NCBI GenBank assembly: GCA_037893245.1
Contig: JBAIAA010000702.1
Location: 957,938 to 1,021,937, forward strand
Direction: 5' to 3'
Source of the DNA: Crossaster papposus
Lineage: Eukaryota > Echinodermata > Asteroidea > Velatida > Solasteridae
Length of the DNA stretch: 64,000 nucleotides
Both the position numbers and the translations under genes were made by a program. The notes beneath the pieces were generated by a model. It had not been told where the DNA came from and did no database searches. It worked only from the letters and a program-made list of their open reading frames with translations. Positions 52,869 to 64,000 of the stretch are shown in pieces; within the stretch, counting starts at the first letter, position 1; each line of letters starts with the position of its first letter.

Positions 52869-53317
52869 AAAGGCGCTTTCACACTGTCCAAAATCTCGGG
52901 GTTCGAACCGGTTCCAACCCCGAGATTTTGTTAACCCTTTTCACACTACTAAAATTTCAACCCGGTTCCAACCCGGGTAGCATGCTCTATAGCCGGATCG
53001 AAATCAACCCTGGTAGGGACCAAGGTTGAAAATCTCAACCCGGATTGAAATCGCATTTTTCGGCGTGAACCGTGTCGAAAATGATAGTGTGAACCGCCCC
53101 GAGTTGAGTTCGCTTACCGCCGATCCTTGTTGAGTTGTGGCGCGAAATCCTACGGAAATCGGACAAGCGGTACAAAGGTCAATAAACTATTGTTAATAGA
53201 GATATCTCTATTTTGGATTTAATGTCAACTATGCACGCCATATACATGTACATTCACATACTTGTACGTACATGCATACATGTACAGTACTGTACATGTA
53301 CTGGCATGTCACTGCAT

Positions 53318-53504
53318 TAAGGCCGGTTCATACTCGGCGCGAAAGCAAACGCGAACGGGAATTTGTGACGTCAGGGGGAGTTTTCGCGATGCGAAATCGC
53401 AAAAGTTGAACACATTTCAACTTGGGCGAATGTTCGCAGCAAATGCTTTGTGACGTCAAATTCGTATCGCAGTCGCTTTTGCGTAAAGTATTAACCGGCC
53501 TTTA
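53318..53504. mobile_element. Nested MITE, TAAGGCCGGTTCATACTCGG family
   Basis: TAAGGCCGGTTCATACTCGG at the left and AGTATTAACCGGCCTTTA at the right; GTGACGTCA occurs inverted near both ends. 187 bp. Confidence 0.8.
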
Positions 53505-53594
53505 TGCGCTAGCACACACGTGGTTCTTCACCAAACCCCAACACAATAGCAACAACACGCACTCAGGCATTATTTTCTCTTAAATTTTGTTTGA

Positions 53595-53823
53595 GAAAAA
53601 AAATGGGTCATAACAAAAAATTAAAAAATTGTCCTTGGTAAAAACAAGGTTACTTACAGACCACATTTTCAAGTGATCTTAATTGTTTATGATTGGTAAT
53701 CAGCTGTTTTTTTGCTTAGCATGAATAACACGTAGAATTTTGGCTGATAACTTGTTTTTAATGAGCAAGACTTTTTTGTGCTAAGCAAATTTTTGTGCTT
53801 AGCAGCTCCGTGAAATTGGCCCC
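53595..53823 (-). mobile_element. GGGGCCAA MITE, copy 5, minus strand
   Basis: AGCAAGACTTTTTTGTGCTA and GCAGCTCCGTGAAATTGGCC, ending CCCC at 53823, is the reverse complement of the 5' half of the family. The other terminus is lost. Confidence 0.8.
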
Positions 53824-54186
53824 AGGACGGCACGACTGAATGCGATCCGTGTTGAGAAATGTGTAGTGTGAATGCACGGCGGCCCTAGCCGGATTGAACG
53901 TTACACGGTTCACTAGCGGCTGGTTCGCGGCATGAACAGTGTGAACGTTGCGTCTCCGTGATCCGTGTCGAAAACAACTCATGCTGAACCGGGTTGGAAC
54001 CGGGTTGGTTTCAACACGGTTCGAAACTGAGATAGTGTGAAAACGCCTTAAGTGACCCAAACTGATGAAGATGGTGGTTAAGATAATATTTGCGCTTAAC
54101 GATGATTATTTGAGAAATTGTAAATAAACCAGAAGTTTCATTGTTTATTCTATCCACTTGCCTCAACTGCCTGACTCAGTTATATT

Positions 54187-54480
54187 AGGACAGACTTTTA
54201 GGGCTAGACTTTAGGACAGACTTTTAGGGCTAGACTTATTAGGACAGACTTTTAGGGCTAGACTTTAGGACAGACTTTTAGGGCTAGACTTTAGGACAGA
54301 CTTAGCCTAGACTTTAGGACTAGACTTTAGGAAAGACTTTTAGGGCTAGACTTTAGGACAGACTTAGCCTAGACTTTAGGACTAGACTTTAGGAAAGACT
54401 TTTAGGGCTAGACTTTAGGACAGACTTTTAGGGCAAGACTTTAGGAAAGACTTTTAGGGCTAGACTTTAGGACAGACTGA
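54187..54480. repeat. Minisatellite (GACTTTTAGGGCTAGACTTTAGGACA)
   Basis: About twelve degenerate units built from AGACTTTTAGGGCTAGACTT plus TAGGACAG, including a 65-bp higher-order duplicate with GACAGACTTAGCCTAGACTT at 54295 and 54358. Confidence 0.93.
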
Positions 54481-54537
54481 AATTATGCCCAGTGCCCCCA
54501 GCCTTGCCTTTTCTCGTGCGTTTGCGCGCCAAAGCAG

Positions 54538-54753
54538 ATAATCCAACCCTTCCCTTCCCCTATCCAAGAAGTGAGCTTTGTAAAAGACGCTACCCTCCAA
54601 CTCCAAGCTCCGCCTTCAGACCAACCCTACTTGAGCCAGGTTGACGGGTATGACGGTGACCTCATCGCTGGTCCAGGCCTGGTCAAACACTGCCCAGGTA
54701 GCTCGGCAAACATCATCACCGATATCTCCGGATTAATACCTGCGGGTTTCTAG
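54538..54753 (+). CDS. Possible exon of unknown gene
   Basis: After a weak acceptor (..cgccaaagcag, ending 54537) the frame IIQPFPSPIQEVSFVKDATL..DQPYLSQVDGYDGDLIAGPG runs open to a TAG at 54751-54753, or to a donor CCCAG|gtagct at 54699. Codon use looks protein-like and local GC is raised. Phase 0 would fit the candidate exon at 48183-48356. I do not recognise the peptide. It follows directly after a minisatellite, which argues for caution. Confidence 0.3.
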   Translation: MIQPFPSPIQEVSFVKDATLQLQAPPSDQPYLSQVDGYDGDLIAGPGLVKHCPGSSANIITDISGLIPAGF

Positions 54754-54844
54754 GGATTCGCTGCATGTATATGTACCCCCCTGGGTATAGATCGAGTCCC
54801 CTGTGGTATTCCTGTTACAGTACATGTACGTACATGTACAGTAT

Positions 54845-55005
54845 GTATTTATGTTCTTGATTTTTTTCTGAACAATTACAATATATCTAGCGCAATAATT
54901 TTGCTGGATGCCTACAATCATTATTTACTTTTAAATACAGTAGGTAGGATATTTCTTAATAATTCGGTAGTAACCATTTTCAATATCTGCAAATGGTGTA
55001 TCCTA
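54845..55005 (+). mobile_element. TTAA-type MITE, 3' fragment
   Basis: ATCTAGCGCAATAATTTTGC, then AATTCGGTAGTAACCATTTT and CAAATGGTGTATCCTAC. Confidence 0.78.
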
Positions 55006-55009
55006 CACA

Positions 55010-56850
55010 CATGTAATGTACATGTACCTTCAACTGGCTACATATTTGGAGAAAGGTAAAACAGGACTTGCAGGAAAAAAGGTAAAACAGGACTTGCAGA
55101 TTAAGGTTCGATTCAACGATTTCCTGCAAAAGGGCAATTGTTGATTTTACTCTAATTTTGGTGGTGACAGGTCACAATTTGTCAGGAGCTGTACAAACTT
55201 ACAACATACACGAGTGAACGTCTACATAATTGCACACAAAAAACATGTGTATATACATGAAACACCTACCCGTTTCAGTCATTGTGTGTTGAAGTGTCTT
55301 CATTGTAAAATGTCAAGACCGGCATATCATTAGCCTTTTTGTCTCTTTCCAGTTTGATTGTGTGTTTCATCAGGAACAATGCAAAGGAATTATTAACTGT
55401 ATGATGCACCTTGTCTTCTTGCACCCTTTACATACTCCTACATGTACATTGTAACATGACAATTTAAAATGTGATTTATTGAGAACAAAAAAGTGTTACA
55501 CATCTCTAATTTATCTAAAGCCCGAAACAAGTTACAGTAAGAAATGTTCGAAAATGAAAAAAGGTTTTTTTTTGTTTTGTTTTTTTTTTCTTCCCAAAAG
55601 CGGTGCAATTGAGCCGACGAGACAGGAAACAATAACAGTGATAAAAAACAAGGATATTCGCAGAATAGCTTCCCCTCAATTTGTTAAGTCGGCCCTTCTT
55701 GTCTATTCCTCCTACATCCCTTAACACATAAACACCTGGTATTCATGCGCACCTCCATCGCCTATCCAGCCTGACCAATGGTAATATAATATGTGACCGC
55801 TTATTAATTCTATACATGTACCCCCGCTCCGCCGCACTCCTTGGACGTTGCAATGCGGGGGTTCCATAGTAACAAGAGTAATTAGTTTCTATGGCGATGA
55901 GGGTCAAAAACTATTCATTCGGTGGTCGCGAGCTTCCTATTACAGCCGTTGTCGCTGCGTACAATGTACTGGTACCGAATGTACACGTATGGATGTGACT
56001 GTCTGGGTGCGCATGTCTATGTGTGTGAACGGTGAAATTCAATTTATCAGAGAGGAGAATGGCAGAAATATAAGAACATATTTTTACTCCTAGGCATTTG
56101 GTGTGGATCAATGTGTGCGCTCGGAGCTCTGTTCCGTCTGATTTTTTTTATAAAGTGAAAGACAATTGGGTATGCGTGAACGCTGTGAAGTGACGTACGG
56201 TACCGGTACATGTACATGTATTATTAATAGAGCTCTGCAATTTATTAAAGCTCATTTGGCTTCTTTTTTTCCCAGAAATTTTATTTCTGCCTGTCTATTT
56301 TTAGTAGGGAACTGAACTTGTTAAGAATTTATGATGTTGAGAAAAATATTTTTATTAAAAAAAAAATGAAGTGAAAGACAAAAATAACCTTGATGAAAGT
56401 ATGTACATTACAACAGTACTGTAAGTTGGTACCGGTATTGCCCATGTGTACCAGTACATCTATCAGATGGTTGAGGACCTGCACAATAGTCAGGTTACCG
56501 ATAAATATTGATGAGTAAGAAAAATAATAAGGAAAAACAAATATTTGAAACCAACCTAAAATATAATTTTACATGTACCGGTACTTTTATACTAAGCCTT
56601 CCATTTTTTGTGTGACACGTTTTTAAGAAAACAACTGGAACATTCTCTATTGTATGTACTGCATTGTGGTTTCTTTAGCCTGCCAACTTGAGTTTTCAGA
56701 TAATGTAGTTTCCGTCCGTTATGAGAACTTGAGAATCAAATCATCATTTATGCGGTTAGAGAATATTAGAATAACCGGATTTTAAAATCTCTGATTTCTC
56801 CCACCGTCATGACTGCTATGTTGTGTAGCTGGATCGAACTTTGGATCCAT
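55010..56850. other. Noncoding stretch, nothing recognised
   Basis: A strong acceptor-like T tract at 55566-55598 is followed by a 41-codon frame that I could not connect to anything. 55790-56000 is mildly GC-richer. Confidence 0.35.
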
Positions 56851-56852
56851 CA

Positions 56853-57339
56853 TTAAAGGGGTACTACTGTATGTCCTGGAGTCGCCCAATTGGGCTTCAA
56901 AATGCATTTTGAGCTACCGGTACAATGTAAATGATGTTCATCGGGGAAAATGATTTAAAAAGTAGGATAGTAAACATTCACACAACCATGCTTTATTGTG
57001 TAGAACGAATTTTAAGGGTTACGAGCTGTTTGGGTGTAGTATTAAGATTCCAGCCGGAAAGTGTTCGCCTTTTGCGTACGTGTAAGAAACCATATTTGTG
57101 CATTGGTGCTGTGTGCGATTAATTTATTGGGAAACACGCATCGTGTATCGAACATTGAATGAAAATGACATGCGTACATACAGTACATCGTCATGTCCGG
57201 GAACGGTTCCCGGGAACGGTAAGAAAAGACATTAGGTTGGTTGCCTTCCAACCATGTTTGAAATAGGATTTATAAGTAAACAATCTAAAAAATGATATTT
57301 TAGGGGATTTCAGGACATGTACCGGTAGTACCCCTTTAA
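56853..57339 (+). mobile_element. TTAAAGGGGTAC-family MITE, intact reference copy
   Basis: Ends TTAAAGGGGTACTACTGTAT and CCGGTAGTACCCCTTTAA, with TTAA borders and inner ATGTCCTG / CAGGACAT. Its body identifies the two halves of the split copy at 3995-7796 and the copy at 35522-36177. Confidence 0.9.
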
Positions 57340-58230
57340 GAACCCATAATGAACTGGTCCACATAAATTTATTTATCACTGACCCAAATTTTGTGTCAAT
57401 AAAAATTGTTTGGTCTTTAAAAAAAAAATTATTAGGGGTAAAGGGAAACTGATGTCTTATCTTATTTGTCCTTGCTACTGTGTGCATTGCCTAAGGCCTT
57501 TGAATTGAGAATGGGCTGTACAACAGAACACACACTGTACTGGTACATGTACATTGTATGTCTGCATAATTAACAGTGTATGATGTAAATGTACTTTATA
57601 ACTTTGTGTGTTTTATGTTTCCTGGTGGTTGAGTAACTAGGATGTTACTTATCACTTGGGTTTTTTTTTTTTTTTTTTACATTTTACGAGATCTGGTGAT
57701 AGTCATGTCTGACATACATGTAAACAGCAGAGGTCCTATTTTCTATTAATCAAAATGCCACTTTGCCCCTAAACAACTACTGGTACATACACATATATTT
57801 AACCTTCAAAACGGCCACAAAACAATTACTGGACACGTACACCACATGAGATACAAATAGTCATCAATGATTATTCAATCATGGTACTAAAGTTCTACAG
57901 TACAAATAAAGATCTTCATGAAAAGTAAAATTTCCAGTTGAATTCCGAGAGCTTTTTGCGGTTTCTTGACTGTTAATCCCCCCCTCCCAAGTTAAAATGG
58001 AAATATTAACCTTGATAGGGTCTTAGCGTGTGCAGTCAGTACAGTTATGAAAACATGATTTAATTCTACTGTTCAAGACATACATGTACCGGTACATCAA
58101 AACTGCTTTCGAAAAGTTGCCACGTGATGAACAATGTGTGACGTCATCTTACATTGGTTCACTTTTTTATTAATTTTGAATGTACATGTACCGATTCGGA
58201 CAGGAACCAGTATATTCATCATGCCCATCA
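57340..58230. other. Noncoding stretch, nothing recognised
   Basis: AT-rich; poly-T at 57662-57679. Confidence 0.35.
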
Positions 58231-58233
58231 TTT

Positions 58234-58477
58234 CACCAGTTCATGTCGGATAATGTGTAGAGGCAATTTTTTTCCGGAATTCAAAACCGGAGATACCGGT
58301 ATCTGTCAGCAACCGTCTCGCAGCGAGCAAGGCCAGAAATACATTGAATTCAGGGTATGCTACCGGTACATGTACCCACAGGTGCCAGCCTGAACCCGTC
58401 TTGGATCGAGGTTCATGAAAAACAATCCCACTTCTAGGCCCCGTCAATGTCAAAGTAATCCAGGTACGACCTGGTTA
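58234..58477. mobile_element. TIR MITE, AACCAGTTCGCGCCGG family, third copy
   Basis: CACCAGTTCATGTCGGATAA at the left and ACGACCTGGTT at the right, with CAGCGAGCAAGGCCAGAAAT and CTGAACCCGTCTTGGATCGA inside. More diverged than the first two. Confidence 0.85.
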
Positions 58478-58539
58478 AAAGCCTGTTTTCTACCCCGCCA
58501 CCATTTTAAAACACATCACATTCATAACATACATGTATG

Positions 58540-59169
58540 TGACCTGTCACCACAAAATGAGAGTAAAGTCGCAAAATATGATTTGGAGATATGGCCATTT
58601 AAAGTCAAAATATGAAGGGGTGGTCAATTTTGAGATTTTGCGTAATTTGGAAGGCCTAAGTCCTCCTCTACATATTCCTATTTTTGGGGTGCAATCACTG
58701 AGATGATCGAAAACCTCTTAAATTACGTGATTTTGAGTAGTGTTTGCATAGTTAGTGTTTGGATTAAAGTCCATCAGTGGTATAATTAACACGGTAATTA
58801 AATATACAAATTAGGTCTTCGTAACTGTCCCACGTTTTCGAAATTTTGATATTATGTTGATTATACAATAGTTTAATGAATGGGAAGTTTCAAGAAGAAA
58901 TATTGATTAGAACATAGCCGTTGCTCAACCGAACCTTGTCCTGTTTGGCAATCTTTTGTGTGTTTTGTTTAGGATGTTTATAAGTAAGTTTTCTCACAAA
59001 CACGATTTGTGAAACCCGTGACTTTCTGGAGCGCTGTAAAATGTATTTATCGCAAAACCCCCAAAGTGTTACATGTATACCATTATAGAAAGCTCCCTTT
59101 CTCAAGAAATACCAATATCTCAATTTTCAATTTGTCCGACTTTACTCTCATATTGTGGTGACAGGTCAC
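58540..59169. mobile_element. TIR MITE, GTGACCTGTCACCACAAAAT subtype
   Basis: The ends GTGACCTGTCACCACAAAAT and ATTGTGGTGACAGGTCAC pair and continue through GAGAGTAAAGTC. Related fragments lie at 14450-14510 and 55143-55180. Confidence 0.9.
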
Positions 59170-60600
59170 ATTATTGCAAAATCAACAAGCACATTGATGC
59201 TATATAAATAAAGCATGGCTACATATAATATACATTATCATACTGTACAAATATACTGGTACAAAATGGCCCAGCACATAATGGCCCAGCTGTGAGTATA
59301 CATGTACTATGGTCTTGTACACCTTAGATACATGTAATTAGATGAACCATCCATGGCCAAGCAGGCAGATTGCCAGCATAGTGTACAGTATATATCTACA
59401 CAGCAACCTTCTCTCTCCTATGGGGGCTTAGAAGTGACATTTAATGCACACATGTACCAATACATGTTTATGTACAACATTGTGTAAATGTATGTACCGG
59501 TATACAAGTACCGGTACCATGTATAACAAAAAATCACAAAATAGCGGTAGTCCAGATTTACATAATTTACAACAATTTTCACACTTTTCACAATTTGCTT
59601 TCAAAATGTCGCAGATTTTTGTTTTCATGGCATCAAAAATCTTCACAATATCAGAAATTATCTCTTGAAATAATTTTTTTTTTTTTGAGAACCCAACTTT
59701 GCGTATAGTACTCATGTACTTAATTTTATACCTTTTTCCTCTTGATTTTTCATTGTGGAACTAATGTATCGTACTTCACGTACTGAAGAAATGCAGTAAA
59801 AACCAAAGTGTCTGTTTTGGCCTTGACAGTGGTTGACATTAAAATAACGATTCAAATCACTGAACTAACCACATGCGAGCGGCATATGGGTCTGAGCGAT
59901 TTACTCATACTAGTGAAATATAATTCGTCCTAAAGATGAGTTTGCTGTGGAAAAGATCAAGTGGAGGCTCAAGGTCTGACATTATATGTGATGTATGTGT
60001 AAATGTTGTGGAAAACTTTGCAATGGCATGATTAAAGTCTGCATATAAATCGTGATGACAATTTGCATAATTGTGAAGAAAATTTGCAGAATCTTGATGA
60101 AATTTGTAACATTTTTAAAAGAACAAAAATTGTGAAATTAATTTAATAGATATGGTTCCATTTTGTGGTCAGTTTAATGTAGTACTGTAGTAGGCAGAGG
60201 TTTGTGCAATAAATCTTGCAACATAACAAAAAGATGTAAAAGACGCACAGTGTTCCCTGTTTATAATATCAGAGTCTTCATTTTTCATGAAATGTCAGAT
60301 TTCTCAGGGAACAACGTGTAATGTTCATAGTACAAAATTTGCCCAATTCTGTCCACATCTAAGGCAAATATCAGAAATAAATATTTATTTAATTTAGTCG
60401 ATATACTGGTACATGTGTGACTACACAATGTAAACATGTACGTAGCAAAATGGCACACTCTGTCCCAACCTCATGGAATGACATGTACCATGCAAAGACC
60501 CCTCCTCTTTTAATATTGTGTTTTGTGTTCCTGAGCTCTCAGGAATACTTTGGAAATACATGGATAATTAGGCTTGGGATAACATTAATCTGGCATACTG
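59170..60600. other. Noncoding stretch, nothing recognised
   Basis: AT-rich with ACCGGT palindromes. A block at 60195-60370 (TGTGCAATAAATCTTGCAAC) repeats the 25150-25330 sequence at moderate identity, so it is another dispersed repeat. Confidence 0.5.
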
Positions 60601-60612
60601 GGGGTAGTATGA

Positions 60613-60735
60613 TGCTTTTTTTTTTTTTTTTTTTTTGGGGGGGGGGGGGGGGGGATGGGGATGGGGGATGGGGGATGGGGATATGGGGATGGGGATGGGG
60701 ATGGGGATATGGGATGGGATGGGATGGGGAGTTGA
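60613..60735. repeat. Poly-T / poly-G / (GGATGG)n tract
   Basis: A T run is followed directly by a G run and then GGGGATGGGGATAT-type repeats. Confidence 0.95.
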
Positions 60736-61001
60736 ATGGAGAGTTGAATGGATGGGATTTAAAAATGTATACCCAGTAGCCTGACCCTGTGCACTGTCAT
60801 CAATAGGTTTGTACACATCAATCCATGAGCAATAATTGCATTCAGTCAGCTTTTAGTCAGGCCATTCTGGGCAGATCCCTTGCTTTGTATGTACCGTAGG
60901 TCAGGCAGTGTCACCAGTTGGACAGTGCATGCTGTACGCAGGTGCATGTACCGTACTGTACACAATGTACTAATATGTAACATGTCATTTGATGCTATTT
61001 G

Positions 61002-61300
61002 TGTGGCCTTCTGGTAAAATGAGACAGAACTGACAGAGGTGACAATGAGGGTCTGCGGAGATGAAGGAGAATAAATAAAATATTCCTTTTAATAATACAT
61101 ATTGCACTTCAATAGAGAATTCCGTTGGCAAGTTATGTTGTTTAAAGTTTGCAAATCTTGACACGCCAAAATGAAGGGGACAAAATGAGAAAAAAATTGT
61201 TAAGGTTTCAAGCTTTATATTTTTGAAAATGGCAGGTAAACGATTTTCATAGTTCTCATTTGTTGCCATACTTATAGTTGCCAAATTTTTCCAGAACGCC
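61002..61300. mobile_element. TIR MITE, GGCGTTCTGGCAAAATGAGA family, second copy
   Basis: GGCCTTCTGGTAAAATGAGA at the left and TTTTTCCAGAACGCC at the right. Confidence 0.8.
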
Positions 61301-61323
61301 TTATAAAGGACATCACATTTGGA

Positions 61324-61760
61324 AGGTGTTCAGGCAAAATGAGACGGAAATGGGCACAGGGCATAGTGAAAATAGTGAAAATGGGAGATATTTTTTTAAT
61401 TTCAGATTTATTGGTAATCTTTGGAATGCCTACAGTGCACTAAGTAAATTTTGTTAGAAATTGTATAGAAGTACTGCGGTGGAATAATAGTGTTTTTAAG
61501 AAAGAACAATTGGCATTTTCCCATATCACATACACGTGTACCCGTATAAATGTACAAAACTCAAAGCTTTACAGGCCTTTTTCTCCATATTTTACTTTTG
61601 CGACACGTTGATGAATGCAAACTTTACACAGCAATAACTTATTACTTGAATGTCGATTAAAGCTCAAAAACCATAATTGTAAGGACAATTGTATCCCCTT
61701 TTATGACAACCCTCATTTCCACCTCTGCCCAGTTCCGTCTCATTTTGCCAGAACCCCTCG
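61324..61760. mobile_element. TIR MITE, GGCGTTCTGGCAAAATGAGA family, third copy
   Basis: AGGTGTTCAGGCAAAATGAG at the left and CTCATTTTGCCAGAACCCCT at the right; GGGCACAGGGCATAGTG is shared with 28781-29143. It lies 24 bp from the previous copy. Confidence 0.88.
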
Positions 61761-61764
61761 CATT

Positions 61765-62575
61765 TTATCTTCACGTTCTGCCTTCCATCTATACTCCTTG
61801 TTGTTATTCTATAAAGTCCAGACATATGCACATACTTTTGTGTGAAATCAGACATGCTGAATCTGAGAGAAAGACATTATTACTAGCACAAAAATAATAT
61901 TTCAGACCTTTCAAATTGATAATCCATCCCTAAAAATTGAAGCATTAAGGGTGAATTTTTCTCACAGAAGATCTTTTGAAATTAAGTGACTAAACTACCG
62001 GTTCGTTATATTACAAGAAAAAGCCGTGGTAAAAATTACAATTCACACTCATACTATACACTGATGGACAAATATTGTCAGTGCCCTGACATCATTTGGT
62101 TGTAAGATACAGGTACAGTACAGGTATGTACCGTATACCGGGTACAAATTACAGACGATGAAGATGAATATTGGATACTTTGTTTACACGGAGATTGCAA
62201 GATGTGCTAATGATGAGGGTTTATATGAAAAAAATGGACCATGAGAATAGGTTTACGAGGCAGTACATACATGTAATGTAAGGTGTACATTATGTTGCAT
62301 ACAGTTGTATTAAATTGCCTTGTAAATCTTATCACAGCATAATAATTATGTGTACACTTTTGTGGTACCGTACATGTAGGTTTTGCCAGTAGAAAATGTG
62401 TAAGTCGGAAGAAATAGATTAAATGTACTTATGTACAGTACAGTAATTTGTTTAAATGTACAACATAACGATAAAGTACAAATCATTTTTTGTAATAGAA
62501 TTGGACTAAACTTGACACTTAAAGTTTATTTAGAATTTCATCAACTGGAGAGAAAAACAAAATAGTTTTGAACTG
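61765..62575. other. Noncoding stretch, nothing recognised
   Basis: AT-rich; no supported frame. Confidence 0.35.
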
Positions 62576-62587
62576 GCAATGAAAACT

Positions 62588-62862
62588 TCCCCCCCCCCCT
62601 TCCACTGCGCCCCTCCCCCCTCCCCACTTCTCTCCCCTCCCCCCCCCCCCCCACTTCTCTCCCCTCCCCCCCCCCCCCCCCCCCACTTCTCTCCCCTTCC
62701 CCCCCCCCACTTCTCTCCCCTTCCCCCCCCCCCACTTCTCTCCCCTTCCCCCCCCCACTTCTCTCCCTCCTCCCCTCCTCCCCCCCCACTTCTCTCCCGG
62801 TCTCCAACCTCCCCCCACCTCCCCCCTCCCTCTCAACCCCCCTTCCCTTTTCCCCACCCCCA
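62588..62862. repeat. C-rich microsatellite (CCCACTTCTCTCCCCTTCC)
   Basis: Poly-C runs alternate with CACTTCTCTCCCCT in about eight units. Proline- and glycine-rich frames here are artefacts. Confidence 0.95.
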
Positions 62863-62869
62863 TCCCGTT

Positions 62870-64000
62870 TCCGAGCTAAAGGTATTTTTGTCCAACTGAC
62901 GCAAATCTCTCTATGTCGTAGGTAAAAATAAATTAAAAATAACCATCTAATTATAAGATTGGTAGTAGTGTGCGATGCATACGTCTGTGTTTAGAGGCTC
63001 GATCGGTTATTGCGATCCAGCCAGCTGGCTGACTGCCCACGTTCCTACAGGGTGCCAGCAGTGCCGGTCGGTCGTGACAATTTCATACATTGTTAATGTG
63101 AAACCAGTTGTTTGCCAGACAATTCCTCGGCTGGACAAGTGTTGTAGCGTGATCATATCAAGTGGGGATCGACAGTCGGGGATATTTTGTGTGCATTAAC
63201 ATTGTGTACGAAACAATTTTGTACTTGATATTGCCTACATGTATGTGATCTCATGGCCTCCAAATAATGTGAATCGTAGTCTCTTGCACGGTTTTACAGT
63301 GTGAGAACATTGTATGTCATAAATGTACGTACCGTTACGCTGTACATGTATATTTTAGGTCGTTACAGTCAAGAAGCAGTTTGCAGCAGTTTTATTTTCT
63401 TCCTTTTTTAAAATAAAAAATTGAATACTCCATGTCAGTGAATACACCATGTGATGGGATTTGTCTCTGCAGTGAAAATAGTGAAATTATCCTGCGATAA
63501 ACCCCAGGTGGTACGGTACATGTATACCAGTACATGTACATATGTACCGGTACCTCAGTATTTCAGTTTCATGCTCTGCCTGTCATCCGGATATAGTTTG
63601 TTTTCTGTCATGTGATAACACTACCGGTTCTTCTCAAAACTCAAAACCACTTCTCTTTCTCGAGAGTCACTTCACATGGTGTGATCATCAACCTGACACA
63701 TAACTTCTCTCCACAAATAAAGATTCAAAATTGCCTGTACATTCAAATAAAACAAATAATCTTTGTTAAATACACAATGCTGAACAAAGAGACTTTAACC
63801 CTAGCGTCACCTATTAAACATACTACGTACTTGAGTAAACAGTATTTATACATGGTCTGTCTACACTAAATGTTACAACTGCACAACGTCCCAATTAGCT
63901 CTCAATTAAAGTGTGTTGAAACTCAGGAAATGGTAATAGTAATTGTACAATTGTTGAGAAATAGTGTACACAATTATAAAGGAGTTGGTTGATTTGGTTG
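62870..64000. other. Noncoding end of window
   Basis: 62960-63200 is slightly GC-richer with a 74-codon frame that has no family match or good splice signals. The remainder is AT-rich with ACCGGT/TACATGTA palindromes. Confidence 0.35.

Larger units (their letters stand above)
52869..54050. mobile_element. TIR element, AAGGCGCTTTCACACTGTCC family, with nested insertions
   Basis: The ends AAGGCGCTTTCACACTGTCC and ATAGTGTGAAAACGCCTTA are inverted repeats, with inner CGAACCGGTTCCAACC / GGTTGGAACCGGGTTGG also paired. It contains two other elements, at 53318-53504 and 53595-53823. Confidence 0.85.

Noticed and set aside
55590-55724. Exon after the strong T-tract acceptor
   Set aside because: No donor, stop after 41 codons, phase does not fit other candidates, and the T tract may be a homopolymer accident.
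62519-62899. Glycine- and proline-rich frames
   Set aside because: C-rich microsatellite artefacts; the same applies to 48470-49002 and 60417-60816.
62975-63199. 74-codon cysteine-rich frame near the window end
   Set aside because: No family resemblance, no convincing splice sites; possible exon of a gene beyond the window but unsupported.

Overview
This is a eukaryotic, AT-rich, repeat-dense window. It most resembles a deuterostome marine invertebrate, and I favour an echinoderm (sea star or sea urchin grade). The reasons are long introns, many TTAA- and TA-type MITE families, tRNA-headed SINEs of the kind known from sea urchins, a foldback transposon built like the sea urchin TU elements, and very frequent short palindromes (TACATGTA, ACCGGT). 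The species call is inference.

The one well-supported host gene is on the + strand from about 740 to 37343. Twelve exons join with consistent splice phases into a 677-residue reading frame from the ATG at 794 to the TAG at 37341-37343. It encodes a membrane segment, a divergent first START lipid-binding domain, a basic, glycine- and serine-rich linker, and a second, more canonical START domain that resembles the C-terminal START of STARD9-type proteins. I know of no named vertebrate protein with this layout. Eleven introns (0.25 to 14.5 kb) hold most of the repeats in the first 37 kb.

Layout. 1-740: upstream sequence. 911-15407 (intron 1): a 19-bp minisatellite, two back-to-back TTAA elements (the first carrying a very young 0.95-kb palindrome), and a 3.4-kb foldback element whose arms are tandem arrays. 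15408-23498: exons 2-5, START1 and linker. 25926-37343: exons 6-12, START2. Intron 8 carries a decayed antisense hAT transposon. 37344-45700: no host gene seen; MITEs and a LINE fragment. 44340-45165 is CpG-rich and may be a promoter for a second gene, whose candidate first coding exon (29 codons) ends at 48356. 50350-52065 is a 1.7-kb array of 20-bp units with higher-order structure. 52869-54050 is a nested TIR element. 54187-54480 is a minisatellite followed by a possible exon. 55000-64000 is mostly MITEs and low-complexity tracts with no gene I can support.

Exon coordinates were worked out by eye from splice signals and frame continuity, without transcripts. Repeat boundaries come from visible terminal inverted repeats or from comparing copies within the window, and may be off by several bases.
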